64,000 bases of DNA from Bacillota bacterium (GCA_015059435.1 SVAJ01000001.1:400001-464000), one strand, 5' to 3'; shown: positions 44,892-54,439, counted from the first letter of the stretch. Numbers and translations are program-made. The notes: generated from the letters alone by a model not told the origin.

Positions 44892-45176
44892 CTAACCAAG
44901 ATCAATTGTTTGTCCTTCTGCAAGAGTAACAATTGCTTTCTTTGAACGATTTGTTAATCCTGTGTAACGACCAACTCTTCTTTTTTTAGGTTTAACATTT
45001 AATGTTCTAATTGAAGTAACTTTAACATTAAATATTTTTTCGATTGCATTTTTAATTTCTATTTTATTAGCTTTTGGATCTACTTTGAAAGTATATTTAC
45101 CTTCAGATCTAGCTATTTGTGATTTTTCAGTAATTACTGGTGCTTTAATTATTTCTAAGTATTTAGTATCTTTCAT
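44892..45176 (-). CDS. rplW: Ribosomal protein uL23
   Basis: The 94-residue protein has [66 protein letters not shown]. It sits at the tunnel exit and docks trigger factor and SRP. Its start shares a base with the rplD stop. A GGAGGTG RBS precedes the start. Confidence 0.98.
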   Translation of the reverse strand: MKDTKYLEIIKAPVITEKSQIARSEGKYTFKVDPKANKIEIKNAIEKIFNVKVTSIRTLNVKPKKRRVGRYTGLTNRSKKAIVTLAEGQTIDLG

Positions 45177-45802
45177 TATCTAAGCACCTCCTCTATTTGA
45201 TTTAATGCATCTTCTGTTGCAACGATGTAATCAGTTCCAACAACATCTAATACATTGATTTCATCAGCTGAGATTAATACGATATTTTGTAAGTTTCTTG
45301 ATGCTAAAATTAAATTTTCATCAAATTCTTTAACAACGATTAACACTTTCTTATCAGCTATTTTTAAAGATTCAAGAATTTCAATCATTTCTTTAGTTTT
45401 AGGTGTTTTTAAAACTAAATTTTCTAAAGCGATAATTGCTTTTTCGTTAGCTTTTTCTGATAAAGCAGATTTAATTGCTATTCTTCTTTCTTTTCTATTT
45501 TGTTTTTTACTGTAATCTCTTGGTACTGGAGTTCCATAATTTCCTCCACCTACCCATTGTACAGCTCTAATTGAACCTTGACGAGCACGTCCTGTTCCTT
45601 TTTGTCTCCATGGCTTTCTTCCACCACCACTTACTTCAGATCTGTTCTTAGTTTTATGTGTTCCTTGTCTTAATGAAGCTCTTGCTAAAATAATTGCATC
45701 ATATAAAACGTTTTTATTTGGAGTAATTCCAAATACTTCATCATTTAAATTTATGTCCTTAACTTTTTCACCTTTAAGATTTAAAAGATTTACTTTTTTC
45801 AT
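45176..45802 (-). CDS. rplD: Ribosomal protein uL4
   Basis: The 208-residue protein has the extended tunnel loop [42 protein letters not shown] and [16 protein letters not shown]. Normal length. In some bacteria uL4 represses the S10 operon; the leader upstream of rpsJ could be such a site, unproven here. AAAGGAGG precedes the start. Confidence 0.98.
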   Translation of the reverse strand: MKKVNLLNLKGEKVKDINLNDEVFGITPNKNVLYDAIILARASLRQGTHKTKNRSEVSGGGRKPWRQKGTGRARQGSIRAVQWVGGGNYGTPVPRDYSKKQNRKERRIAIKSALSEKANEKAIIALENLVLKTPKTKEMIEILESLKIADKKVLIVVKEFDENLILASRNLQNIVLISADEINVLDVVGTDYIVATEDALNQIEEVLR

Positions 45803-45863
45803 CTACGATTCCTCCTTTCACCACATTTATTTAAAATTTATTATTTATTCTACTGTGATGATT

Positions 45864-46610
45864 TTATTCTGCTGTTTCTTCAGTAGTTGTATTTACTGTT
45901 TCAGTTGCAGTTTCTTCAACTGGTGTTACTTCTTCAACAACTTCTTCTACATAAGTGATTAAGTCTGCTGCTTCGTTTTTAGCACCTGGTTTTTTAACTG
46001 CTGTACGAATCATAACTAATGATTTCTTTGGACCTGGAACATTTCCCTTAACTAAGATTACATTGTTTTCAGTATCTACTGAAACAATTTCAAGATTTTG
46101 AACAGTTCTTCTTACGTTACCCATTTGCCCAGGCATTTTCTTACCTTTTAATACGTGCATTGGTAACATTGTTCCTAATGATCCTACTCCTCTATGGTAT
46201 TGTGAACCATGTCCCATAGGACCAGTAGATTGGTTATGACGTTTAATAACACCTTGGAACCCTTTACCTTTAGAAGTTCCTGTAACGTCTACTATTTCAC
46301 CTTCTTCGAAAACATTTACACTAATTACTTGTCCTAAAGTGTAATCGTTAACGTTTACTCCTCTTATTTCTCTTAAGAAGCGCTTAGGTGCTGTGTTTGC
46401 TTTGTTTGTATGACCCACTTTAGCTTTGTTACTTACTTTTTCTCTTACTGTTTCAGTAGCAAGTTGAACAGCGTCATATCCATCTTTTTCTACTGTTTTA
46501 ATTTGAGTAACAACATTTGGTTCTACTTCAATAACAGTAACAGGAATTAACTTACCGTTCTTAGTAAATACTTGAGTCATCCCAACTTTTTTACCTAAGA
46601 TTCCTTTCAT
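45864..46610 (-). CDS. rplC: Ribosomal protein uL3 with acidic C-terminal extension
   Basis: The 248-residue protein begins [20 protein letters not shown] and has [39 protein letters not shown] and [38 protein letters not shown], all standard. After about residue 210 it carries an unusual tail rich in Glu, Thr and Val ([20 protein letters not shown]...), about 35-40 residues longer than usual uL3. AGGAGG precedes the start. Confidence 0.97.
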   Translation of the reverse strand: MKGILGKKVGMTQVFTKNGKLIPVTVIEVEPNVVTQIKTVEKDGYDAVQLATETVREKVSNKAKVGHTNKANTAPKRFLREIRGVNVNDYTLGQVISVNVFEEGEIVDVTGTSKGKGFQGVIKRHNQSTGPMGHGSQYHRGVGSLGTMLPMHVLKGKKMPGQMGNVRRTVQNLEIVSVDTENNVILVKGNVPGPKKSLVMIRTAVKKPGAKNEAADLITYVEEVVEEVTPVEETATETVNTTTEETAE

Positions 46611-46627
46611 TTTTTCTTCCTCCTAAA

Positions 46628-46939
46628 TTATTTTGTTTTGATTTCGATATCTACTCCGCTTGGTAAATCTAAATGAGCTAATGCATCAATAGTTTCCTTG
46701 CTTGGATTTTTGATATCAATAAGTCTTTTGTGTGTACGCATTTCAAATTGTTCACGTGAATCTTTGTATTTGTGTACAGCTCTTAAAATTGTAAATTTTT
46801 CAATTTCAGTTGGAAGTGGAACTGGTCCAGAAATTTCTCCCCCTGATCTTTTGATAGTTTCAACAATTTTTGTTACTGCACTATCTAATACTCTGTGATC
46901 GTATGATTTCATTCTGATACGTATTTTCTCTGTTGACAT
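46628..46939 (-). CDS. rpsJ: Ribosomal protein uS10
   Basis: The 103-residue protein has [70 protein letters not shown]. Also the antitermination partner NusE. GGGAGG precedes the start. First gene of the super-operon, with its own promoter and a structured leader. Confidence 0.98.
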   Translation of the reverse strand: MSTEKIRIRMKSYDHRVLDSAVTKIVETIKRSGGEISGPVPLPTEIEKFTILRAVHKYKDSREQFEMRTHKRLIDIKNPSKETIDALAHLDLPSGVDIEIKTK

Positions 46940-47056
46940 TTAAAATCCTCCCTTCGCCTATATCTGGTATAGACTTGCTCCGTGCAAATAACCCGATAAC
47001 CATTTAACAACTTAACCTGGTGTATCGACAACCTCACACATCTAAGCAGTCACACG
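46940..47056 (-). promoter_or_regulatory. Structured leader of the S10 operon
   Basis: The roughly 115-nt leader from the predicted start to rpsJ is more GC-rich than other gaps. It contains the hairpins TTGC-ACGGA-GCAA and CTATA-CCAGA-TATAG shortly before the RBS. It is a candidate ribosomal-protein autoregulatory leader; no covariance search was possible. Confidence 0.5.
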
Positions 47057-47062
47057 TAATTA

Positions 47063-47092
47063 AGTATATCACGTAATATGTTGTAAAATCAA
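47063..47092 (-). promoter_or_regulatory. Promoter of the S10 operon
   Basis: On the minus strand TTGATT (47087-47092) and TATACT (47063-47068) have an 18-bp spacer. An A/T-rich tract lies upstream and may act as an UP element. Confidence 0.65.
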
Positions 47093-47155
47093 GCTTTTTT
47101 TGACATTTTTTTATTTTTATTTTTTTGTTGTTTGGATACTTTTTCTATAAAATAA

Positions 47156-47185
47156 TAAAAAATCTTAATTTTTGTTATTAAGATT
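47156..47185 (-). terminator. Terminator of dinB
   Basis: The stem AATCTTAAT / ATTAAGATT with a 7-nt loop is followed on the minus strand by TTTT. The dinB stop codon lies inside it. Confidence 0.8.
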
Positions 47186-48391
47186 TCTTTTGGATTTGGA
47201 TTTACCTATTATTTTTAATGAAGCCGGAATGACTGATGCCGCTCCAAATTTTGTATTTATATCATCAATTGTTTTTTGTATTTCACTTTCATCACTATCT
47301 TCATTATTTTCAAATAAAGATAATTGATGTTCATTTTTGTTTGTAAAATCCGATAGTCTTACTCCGATTAACCTTATTGGATCTTCTCGATAGTTTTTAT
47401 CAAATATTTCTACTACCTTTTTATATATAGTCTTAGTACTGTTTGTTGGATTGGTTAATTTCTCTTGGGCTGAATAATTATTAAAGCTACTATTTTTATA
47501 TATAACAGCTACTGTTTTAGCGTATTGTTTCTGATATCTTAATTGTCTCGTTACTTCTTCTGTTTGTCTAAATAGTATTTCTTTTAATTTATCTGGATCT
47601 ACAAAATCATAAGGTAGCGTTTCTGATACACTAATACTTGTTGTGGTATTACTCCGTGGTATCACTTTTGAATCATCTAATCCTAATGAAGCTTTTTTTA
47701 AATAATCTGCTTGATTTTTAAAATACTTTTTCAACTTCTTTTCATCAGTTTTTGCTAATTCATATATTGTATTTATATTAAGACTATTTAATACTTCTGC
47801 TGTTTTTCTACCTACCATAAATAAATCTCTAACTGGTAGCGGCCATAATTTCTTAGCTATTTCATCTTCTAATAGAGTATGAACTTTATCCGGCTTTTCA
47901 AAGTCAGATGCCATTTTAGCACATAACTTATTATTACCTATACCTATATTTACGGTGTAACCAAATTTTTCTTTTATTTCGTCCTTTATTTTATGAGCAA
48001 GTTCTATATAATCCTTATATATATAATTCATACCTGTCATATCAAGAAAACATTCATCAACTGAGTATTGTTCTAAAAGAGGAGAAAAATTTGATAAATA
48101 TTTCATTAATTCATATGACTTTTTATAATACCATTTGTAATCTGGATTATATACTTCTAAATCTTTACATTTCTTTTTAGCTTGATAAATAGTTTCTGCT
48201 GTTACTATCCCATATTTTTTAGCTACTGGTGATTTTGCTAAAACTATACCTCGCCTTTCTGTTTCAGAACCCGCTATAACCGCTGGTATTGTTCTTATAT
48301 CTTTTTTATATCCTTCATTTAATAATTTAACAGCACTCCAAGATAAGAAGGCATTATTTACATCTATATGAAATATTATTCGTTTATTCAT
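47165..48391 (-). CDS. dinB: Y-family DNA polymerase (Pol IV/UmuC-like)
   Basis: The 408-residue error-prone polymerase copies damaged DNA. It has catalytic acidic residues D10 (FHIDVNNAF) and D112, E113 (YSVDECFLDMTG). A C-terminal little-finger domain is followed by a beta-clamp-binding motif QLSLF. The long N-terminus (NEGYKKDIRTIPAVIAGSETERRGIVLAKS) resembles the UvrX/PolY group of Gram-positives. AGGGGAT precedes the start. It is divergent from an XRE regulator gene. Confidence 0.92.
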   Translation of the reverse strand: MNKRIIFHIDVNNAFLSWSAVKLLNEGYKKDIRTIPAVIAGSETERRGIVLAKSPVAKKYGIVTAETIYQAKKKCKDLEVYNPDYKWYYKKSYELMKYLSNFSPLLEQYSVDECFLDMTGMNYIYKDYIELAHKIKDEIKEKFGYTVNIGIGNNKLCAKMASDFEKPDKVHTLLEDEIAKKLWPLPVRDLFMVGRKTAEVLNSLNINTIYELAKTDEKKLKKYFKNQADYLKKASLGLDDSKVIPRSNTTTSISVSETLPYDFVDPDKLKEILFRQTEEVTRQLRYQKQYAKTVAVIYKNSSFNNYSAQEKLTNPTNSTKTIYKKVVEIFDKNYREDPIRLIGVRLSDFTNKNEHQLSLFENNEDSDESEIQKTIDDINTKFGAASVIPASLKIIGKSKSKRNLNNKN

Positions 48392-48521
48392 AGTATCCCC
48401 TCATAATAATTATAGAACATTTTTTCTATACAAACAATCGAACATAGATAAATAAATGTTACCTATTACTTTACATATTATTTTTTTGTTTTAGTCCATA
48501 CTATTTTTAGAGGGTGATTAT

Positions 48522-48776
48522 ATGAATAAATACGAGATAAATATTTATGAACAAATAGCAAAAAATATAAAAAAATATAGAAAGAAAGCAGGTATCACTC
48601 AAGCTGTTCTTGCAGAGCGTGTTGGAGTATCTCACGAATTTATAAGAAGAATTGAATCTCCTAAAGGAGCCAAAACATTTTCTGTTGATACTATCTGGAA
48701 AATATCTTTAGCTGTTAATGTTAATCCTGGCAAACTTTTTGATATAGATATGGATGAATTAATAAATAAAAAATAG
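48522..48776 (+). CDS. XRE-family transcriptional regulator
   Basis: The 84-residue protein is a single helix-turn-helix (AKNIKKYRKKAGITQAVLAERVGVSHEFIRRIESPKG), the same size as minimal Cro-like regulators. GAGGGTGAT precedes the start. It is divergent from dinB across a 130-bp gap with two GAACAT direct repeats (48415-48420, 48440-48445), so it might regulate itself or dinB; inference. Confidence 0.85.
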   Translation: MNKYEINIYEQIAKNIKKYRKKAGITQAVLAERVGVSHEFIRRIESPKGAKTFSVDTIWKISLAVNVNPGKLFDIDMDELINKK

Positions 48777-48798
48777 TTCTACTTGAACTATTTTTTTA
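48770..48798. terminator. Bidirectional terminator
   Basis: The stem AATAGTTC / GAACTATT with a short loop and T-run, between the XRE gene and the convergent DUF4143 ATPase gene. Confidence 0.85.
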
Positions 48799-50073
48799 TA
48801 TTATATTTTCATTTAAGCAGAATACTGCATATATTGGGATATATCTTATATCCTTTTTTGTTAGAAAATTATTTTCTGTAATTCTATATGCTTCTTTTAC
48901 CGTATGTTTTTTCATAAATACTGATAATGATTTAGCTTTAGAATTTGTACGTGTTGTTATTTCTATTGGAATTATTAATCCCATTCTGTTTTGAATTACG
49001 AAATTAACTTCTGCTTTACCTTCTGATTGATAGTAGTATAGAGCATACCCTGCTTCTACTAATGTTTTAGCTATATGGTTTTCATATAATATTTCTTTTG
49101 AATTCTCATCACTAATAAATTTCTTTGTATTTAGATGTAACATAGAGAATAGAATTCCATCATCTGGGAAATATAATTTAAAACAATCTGTTTCCCTATG
49201 ACTACTTAATGGTGATTTTACTTCTTTTAATTTAAAACTTCTATATGCCAATTGGTTATCAATTATATAATTTATGGAATTTTCATATTCTTTTGCTCTT
49301 TTACCTGTACCCATTAGACCATATTGAAATTTTTTATTATCTTTTTTTAATTGCTCTGGTATTGAATTTATTACTTCTAGTCCTCTTTGAATATCTATTA
49401 ATGTTTTATTAATAAGCAACTCATGTTTATATGTATCGAGAATTTTTTGTTTTATAGCATCTAATTCATATGGACTTCTACCATCGATATTTGCTTTTAT
49501 TACTTCTGGTAATCCTCCAGTCATTAAATACTCATGGAATAGATCTAGGGCAATTTTATGAAAAGGACATGTTTTTCTTTTTGTGAATGATTCTTTTATT
49601 AATTCAGCTAGAGCTCTTTCATCTCTAGCCCATAGGTATTCTTCAAAATCCATTTCATTCATACCTTTAAATTGTAGTTCTTCTCCTTTAAAATCTTTTA
49701 GATTCTCCCTACGAGAAGTTATAGTAATAATATGATAATTACTTTTTTCACTTCCAAATAGTTTTACACCTTTAATAATATCTATATCATTAACATTATC
49801 AATTATTATTAAGGTATCATCTTTTAGGATTGTTTCATTAGATAATAAAGATAAATTAATAATTATTTTTTCTGTTGATTTTTCTTTGATAAATATTTCT
49901 TTTAGTTCTTTATTATTTAGGGCATTGAAATAAATTGTATTTTTGTATTCTTTGTTTCCAAATTTTAACACAGTGAAAGTTTTACCAATTTGTTTAGGTC
50001 CATATAGTACTAAAGGTTTTCTAATAATATCATTCTTCCATTTTTGAAGAAAATTTTCTATCTTTCGTTCCAT
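48796..50073 (-). CDS. AAA_14/DUF4143-type ATPase
   Basis: The 425-residue protein has a P-loop YGPKQIGKTFTV (about 24-35), Walker B TLIIIDNVND, then winged-helix region LFHEYLMTGGLPEVI. A C-terminal DUF4143 domain has the nuclease-like GKAEVNFVIQNRMGLIIPIEIT. This family is common in gut bacteria and archaea; its role is unknown, though a defence or selfish-element role has been suggested. AAGGAG precedes the start. It is a single gene. Confidence 0.88.
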   Translation of the reverse strand: MERKIENFLQKWKNDIIRKPLVLYGPKQIGKTFTVLKFGNKEYKNTIYFNALNNKELKEIFIKEKSTEKIIINLSLLSNETILKDDTLIIIDNVNDIDIIKGVKLFGSEKSNYHIITITSRRENLKDFKGEELQFKGMNEMDFEEYLWARDERALAELIKESFTKRKTCPFHKIALDLFHEYLMTGGLPEVIKANIDGRSPYELDAIKQKILDTYKHELLINKTLIDIQRGLEVINSIPEQLKKDNKKFQYGLMGTGKRAKEYENSINYIIDNQLAYRSFKLKEVKSPLSSHRETDCFKLYFPDDGILFSMLHLNTKKFISDENSKEILYENHIAKTLVEAGYALYYYQSEGKAEVNFVIQNRMGLIIPIEITTRTNSKAKSLSVFMKKHTVKEAYRITENNFLTKKDIRYIPIYAVFCLNENII

Positions 50074-50140
50074 AAATTGTATTCTCCTTACATATTTTAT
50101 AAATTAAGTATACTTCTATATTTTTTAAAAGTCAATAAAT

Positions 50141-50167
50141 AAAAAAGACATTAATAAAATGTCTTTT
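50141..50167 (-). terminator. Terminator of spo0A
   Basis: The stem AAAAGACATT / AATGTCTTTT with a 5-nt loop is followed by a T-run on the minus strand; it includes the stop codon. Confidence 0.85.
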
Positions 50168-50939
50168 ATCCTGTAAATGGTTTGGAAAATTCTAATCTTA
50201 GTTTATCTGCTACTGTGACAATAAACTCTGAATTAGTTGGCTTAGCTTTATCTATATCAACACTATGACCAAATATATCTTCCATTAGCTGCCAATTACC
50301 TCTATTCCAACTAACTTCTATTGCATGTCTTATAGCTCTTTCTACTCTTGATACAGTAGTTTGGAATCTCTTAGCAACTTCTGGATATAGTTCTTTGGTT
50401 ATTCCTCCTACCATTTCTGGTTTTTCATATATTAGACTTATACTTTCTCTAATATATTGATATCCTTTTATATGTGAAGGTACTCCTAATTCATGAAGTA
50501 TCTTTGTTATTGAAATATTTAAATTATTATGGAACAGATCTATGGATTTATTTCCATATTTTACTCCTTCAGCGACTTCTAATATTCTTTTTTCTAAGTC
50601 ACTTAATTCGAATGGTTTTAGTATGAAATAACTTATGCCTAATTCTGATACTTTTCTTATCATATCTTGAGTATTATAAGAAGTTAGAACTATTACTTTC
50701 TTTTCTATTTGTTTTTCTTTCATTTCTTCTAATACTGTAAGACCATCTTTATTAGGCATTATTAAATCTAATAACACTATGTCATATTCATCTTGTTTCT
50801 TTTCTATTATTCTGAATCCTTCTGATCCATCATATGCTTCTAGTACTACTTTAATATCAGGATTATCTTTGAAGTATTCTTTAATCATCCCAATAAGGCT
50901 TTTGTTGTCATCTACTACTAAGATTCTTGTTTTTTTCAT
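50166..50939 (-). CDS. spo0A: Sporulation master regulator Spo0A
   Basis: The 257-residue protein has a receiver domain (1-120) with the acidic pocket D10-D11, phosphorylation site D58 ([12 protein letters not shown]) and K108-type lysine (ILKPFEL). The C-terminal Spo0A DNA-binding domain has [17 protein letters not shown] and [19 protein letters not shown]. It controls entry to sporulation and other stationary-phase genes. AAGGAG precedes the start. A perfect 0A box (TTGTCGAA) lies about 80 bp upstream, suggesting autoregulation. Other sporulation genes in the window are only the SpoIID-like one and possibly the LysM amidase. Confidence 0.95.
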   Translation of the reverse strand: MKKTRILVVDDNKSLIGMIKEYFKDNPDIKVVLEAYDGSEGFRIIEKKQDEYDIVLLDLIMPNKDGLTVLEEMKEKQIEKKVIVLTSYNTQDMIRKVSELGISYFILKPFELSDLEKRILEVAEGVKYGNKSIDLFHNNLNISITKILHELGVPSHIKGYQYIRESISLIYEKPEMVGGITKELYPEVAKRFQTTVSRVERAIRHAIEVSWNRGNWQLMEDIFGHSVDIDKAKPTNSEFIVTVADKLRLEFSKPFTG

Positions 50940-51021
50940 TTTCTCTCCTTTTCTGTACTACTCTGCCTTATTTAGTATATAACAATATGTCAAAAATTGA
51001 TAGATAAAAAAATGACAACTT

Positions 51022-51029
51022 TTGTCGAA
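51022..51029 (+). promoter_or_regulatory. Spo0A box upstream of spo0A
   Basis: TTGTCGAA is an exact match to the core 0A box. It lies between tpiA (stop 51044) and spo0A (start 50939). A nearby TGTCAAA (50988-50994) is one base off. A minus-strand TATACT (50974-50979) may be a -10 box. Confidence 0.6.
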
Positions 51030-51043
51030 AGTGTCAATTTCTT

Positions 51044-51739
51044 TTATAGTTTATTTATAAACTTATTTAGATTTTCTATTGATAGACTTAAACCACCTAA
51101 TAAAAATCCGTCTATACATTTTATATTTTTTAAAACATCAATATTTTCATTATTAGCACTACCACCATACAATACTTTATTATTTGGTAATTGTTCTTTT
51201 ATTAAGAATATAACTTCTTCTATTTCATCATTACTTGGAATTAATCCAGTACCTATTGACCATATTGGTTCATAAGCAATAATTACTTTATTTTTATCTT
51301 CTTCATTTAAATCAATTAGTGATTCTTTTATATCAGTTATTATTGTATCTTTATATGTATTAGATTCTCTTTCTTCTTTAGTTTCTCCGACACAATATAT
51401 AGGTGTTATATTATTTTCTAAAAGTTTTTTTATCTTTTTCGCAATATCACTTGGTTTTTCCCCATTATATTTTCTTCTTTCAGAATGTCCAACTAGAGAA
51501 TATTTTACATCAAGAGATTTTAATTGTTTAGCTGATACTTCTCCCGTATATGCACCCATTTCATTTTTACTTACATTTTGACTTCCTAAGTCAATTCTAT
51601 TTGAGTTAAATAATCCTAAAAATACATTACTAGGACATAATATTATTTGATTAGATCCTTCTATTTTTTCTAAATTTTGTTGATAAGTTAGAAATTCTTC
51701 TTTAGTTAGATTACATTTATTATTCAGAACTATTATCAT
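51044..51739 (-). CDS. tpiA: Triosephosphate isomerase
   Basis: The 231-residue enzyme is a little shorter than usual (about 250). Catalytic residues K8 (LNNKCN, where most have NWKMN), H85 (VGHSERR) and E156 (AYEPIWSIGTG) are all present, as is LYGGSAN. It interconverts dihydroxyacetone phosphate and glyceraldehyde 3-phosphate. It overlaps the glycosyltransferase gene by 20 bp and is the last gene of the pgk operon. Confidence 0.96.
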   Translation of the reverse strand: MIIVLNNKCNLTKEEFLTYQQNLEKIEGSNQIILCPSNVFLGLFNSNRIDLGSQNVSKNEMGAYTGEVSAKQLKSLDVKYSLVGHSERRKYNGEKPSDIAKKIKKLLENNITPIYCVGETKEERESNTYKDTIITDIKESLIDLNEEDKNKVIIAYEPIWSIGTGLIPSNDEIEEVIFLIKEQLPNNKVLYGGSANNENIDVLKNIKCIDGFLLGGLSLSIENLNKFINKL

Positions 51740-52970
51740 TTTTATTACCTCTTAATTTATTAATAACTTTATTTATTATATTCTTATTATTTAATTCTTC
51801 TCTTGTTTTGATTGCACGTTCATATACTTCTAATACTTTATCTGCATAACTTCCGGAACTACAGTGTTCTGCACCTATTCTGGCTTGATTAGCCATATTT
51901 TGATATTTATCTTTATCTTTATATAGGTCTAGGACACATTCCTCATATTCTTTGTTTGTAGTAAATAGTTCTCCATTAAGACCATCTACCACTGTTCCTT
52001 TAAATGATTCATCATCAATACATAATGCAGGTATTCCGGTAGCCATAGCTTCTATCACTGTTAATCCTTGTGTTTCTGTAGTAGAGGCAGTGGCGAAAAT
52101 ATTAGCGCAATGATAATAAACAGGTATTTCTTCCCATGCTGCTTTTCCATTAAAGATTGTTGTTTTATCTACACCTAGTTTTTCTGCTAATTTTTCATAC
52201 TTTTCTTTATCTGGACCATCACCTACTATTAATAATTTTAGATTAGGTATTTTTTCTTGTAATACTTTTTGACTCTTTAATAAAAATTCAACATTTTTTT
52301 CTTCAGCGAGTCTACCAACAAAAATTATTACATAATCTTTTTTAGTTAACCCTAATTGTTTTTTTAGACTATTAATTTCTTTTGAGTCAACATTTTCTAC
52401 AAAGAATCTATCAACTTCTATTCCAGTAGGAATAATGTGAATATTTTTTTTGAATTCATATTTTTCTTTGAATAACTTATATATTTTATTAGTTGGGACA
52501 ATTAATTCTGTTGCAGTTTTATCACAATAGAATTTAGTTAAATACTCAACTACTTTTTTACTTGATTTATCAAAATATCCATGAGTTATGTAATGCGTAT
52601 AATCTTCATATAATGTGTGATATGTATGAACTAGTGGAATATTAAATTGTTTAGCAAATAATCTAGCAAATATTCCTATACCAAATTCTGTATGTGAATG
52701 AATTACATCTAGATGCCAATTCTTCATAGTGTTAATCATAGTGATTGGATATATTCTACTAATTCTGTAATCATATATTCCGATTGGTATACCAGGAATT
52801 TTTATAATATGATTTTCTTCGTCAATTTCATACTTTAATGCTTTACTACTTACTGTTACAACATATACTATGTGTCCTTTTTTCTCTAGTGCTTTTTTTA
52901 ACATAGCAACGCTAGTTGATACACCATTTATATATGGTGGATATGAATCTGTAAATAATCCAATTCTCAT
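51720..52970 (-). CDS. GT4-family glycosyltransferase
   Basis: The protein has 416 residues from the ATG at 52970, chosen because AGAAGGG lies 8 nt upstream (frame open to a GTG at 52979). GT-B fold: N-terminal MRIGLFTDSYPPYINGVSTSVAMLKKALEKKGH and C-terminal VGRLAEEKNVEFLLKS and TTETQGLTVIEAMATGIPALC (E-x7-E). It resembles diacylglycerol glucosyltransferases that make membrane glycolipids; the substrate is inferred. The flippase-like gene lies 1 bp upstream, as in glycolipid or lipoteichoic acid loci. Confidence 0.88.
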   Translation of the reverse strand: MRIGLFTDSYPPYINGVSTSVAMLKKALEKKGHIVYVVTVSSKALKYEIDEENHIIKIPGIPIGIYDYRISRIYPITMINTMKNWHLDVIHSHTEFGIGIFARLFAKQFNIPLVHTYHTLYEDYTHYITHGYFDKSSKKVVEYLTKFYCDKTATELIVPTNKIYKLFKEKYEFKKNIHIIPTGIEVDRFFVENVDSKEINSLKKQLGLTKKDYVIIFVGRLAEEKNVEFLLKSQKVLQEKIPNLKLLIVGDGPDKEKYEKLAEKLGVDKTTIFNGKAAWEEIPVYYHCANIFATASTTETQGLTVIEAMATGIPALCIDDESFKGTVVDGLNGELFTTNKEYEECVLDLYKDKDKYQNMANQARIGAEHCSSGSYADKVLEVYERAIKTREELNNKNIINKVINKLRGNKNDNSSE

Positions 52971-52971
52971 C

Positions 52972-53982
52972 TTAATCACCCTTCTTTTCTAAACTGAAAG
53001 CTAATGCTCCAATGATCATACCTAAATAATAAGTTATAAATCTCCATACTATTAGAACTCCTGAGATAACATTTTTATTTAAAAAGTTATTAAAGAAGTT
53101 TAAGAAGCCAAATTCAATTCCTCCACTGGCTCCTGGAATTGGTACAAAGGCACCTATTATTAATACATATGCAGATGCTACTAAACTATCAGCAGCATTC
53201 ATACTACTGTAATCTTTTAAACTATACACGATAAATAGTGGGATTATATATAAACAAGCTAGACTTAGCATATTTAATACTACTCCCCCTACAAATAATT
53301 TTTTTCTTTTTCTTAATTCTTTTGCACTATTATGAAACTCTTCTAATTTTTCATTCCATTTTTCTACTGTTTCTTCTTTATTTTTTACTATTTTAATCTT
53401 TACTAATAAGTTAATTATAAACTTACTGATCTTTTTAGTAAGTCTTCTTGAGAAAGTTATTATAAATAATGCTACTACTACCATAGTATTAACAAAGAAA
53501 CCTAATAGCGTTAACTCTCTTAAAATACTTGATTTTGGAAATATTCCAAATATTGCATTATAAGTAACTGCTATTAAACCAAATATAACTAAAGCTATTT
53601 GATAAAATATAAATCCTTGAATTGTAATAGTTGCAGCTTTGCTTGCTTTTATATCATGTTCTGTTAACATGTATATTTCCATAGGTTGTCCACCTGTTGA
53701 GAAAGGTGTTATACCATTAAAAAATTGTACTATTACATTATGTTTTATAGCTTCTATTAAAGATACTTTGTTTGGATTATTTATAGTCTTGTAGTTAACA
53801 TATGCTTTTATAATGATAGATAACGTGAAGAATAATATAGCTAATAATATGTATCTATAATCCATACTTGATAGTGTTTTTACTACTTTATTAAAATCAT
53901 CTTTTAATACTAAATATAACACTAGCATTGTTATAAATAATAATATAATAGTATTTTTTTTGATACTTTTAATTATTTCCAT
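52972..53982 (-). CDS. Flippase-like integral membrane protein (UPF0104/LPG synthase TM domain)
   Basis: The 336-residue protein has seven to eight membrane helices. Typical family pieces are NNPNKVSLIEAIKHNVIVQFFNGITPFSTGGQPMEIYML and GAFVPIPGASGGIEFGF. Related to the membrane half of MprF and to YbhN/AglD proteins; a lipid translocation role is inferred. It overlaps the GNAT-like gene by 14 bp and precedes the glycosyltransferase by 1 bp. Confidence 0.88.
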   Translation of the reverse strand: MEIIKSIKKNTIILLFITMLVLYLVLKDDFNKVVKTLSSMDYRYILLAILFFTLSIIIKAYVNYKTINNPNKVSLIEAIKHNVIVQFFNGITPFSTGGQPMEIYMLTEHDIKASKAATITIQGFIFYQIALVIFGLIAVTYNAIFGIFPKSSILRELTLLGFFVNTMVVVALFIITFSRRLTKKISKFIINLLVKIKIVKNKEETVEKWNEKLEEFHNSAKELRKRKKLFVGGVVLNMLSLACLYIIPLFIVYSLKDYSSMNAADSLVASAYVLIIGAFVPIPGASGGIEFGFLNFFNNFLNKNVISGVLIVWRFITYYLGMIIGALAFSLEKKGD

Positions 53983-54439
53983 GCCTAATCATTCCTTGTT
54001 CTTTTTCTAATTCATTTTCTTTCATGAATACAAGTTTACCATTATCTTCTCCTAAGTTTTCAAATTCCAATTCAGCTAAGTTAGCAATTAAATTCTTATT
54101 AGTTGGTTCTGTTACTATGACTACTAATTGCATATTTAAAGCATTAAAAGAATAATCTTTTGCCATATTTATTATTTTTCTTTTACCTGTTGTTTTTTCT
54201 ATATTTGCAAATTCTAACGTTGCAGCTTTTCTATCTTTTTCTGCATAGATAAAACAATAGTCTTTTAGTTCTCCCTTTTCTTCTAAGAAAAGACATTCTT
54301 TTATTACATTGTCTGATTTATTATTACTTAATAAGTCTACGATATTATTATCGATATTATTACTTTTATTGAAATTATCAAATAGTTTAATATGTTCACT
54401 ATTATTAGGGTCTAAGATAAATAGTTTCTCTATATTCAT
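53969..54439 (-). CDS. GNAT-like hypothetical protein
   Basis: The 156-residue protein looks like a divergent acetyltransferase fold: CLFLEEKGELKDYCFIYAEKDRKAATLEFANI, then a basic KTTGKRKIINMAKDYSFN and NMQLVVIVTEPTNKNLIANLAELEFENLGEDNGKLVFMKE, the usual last strand-helix-strand. The cofactor loop (Q/R-x-x-G-x-G/A) is not clearly kept. It lies between pgk (13 bp upstream) and the flippase-like gene, overlapping it by 14 bp. Assignment by pattern only. Confidence 0.55.
   Translation of the reverse strand: MNIEKLFILDPNNSEHIKLFDNFNKSNNIDNNIVDLLSNNKSDNVIKECLFLEEKGELKDYCFIYAEKDRKAATLEFANIEKTTGKRKIINMAKDYSFNALNMQLVVIVTEPTNKNLIANLAELEFENLGEDNGKLVFMKENELEKEQGMIRHGNN

Noticed and set aside
48392-48521. 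LexA/SOS box upstream of dinB
   Set aside because: Only direct GAACAT half-sites are present; no inverted GAAC-N4-GTTC could be found.
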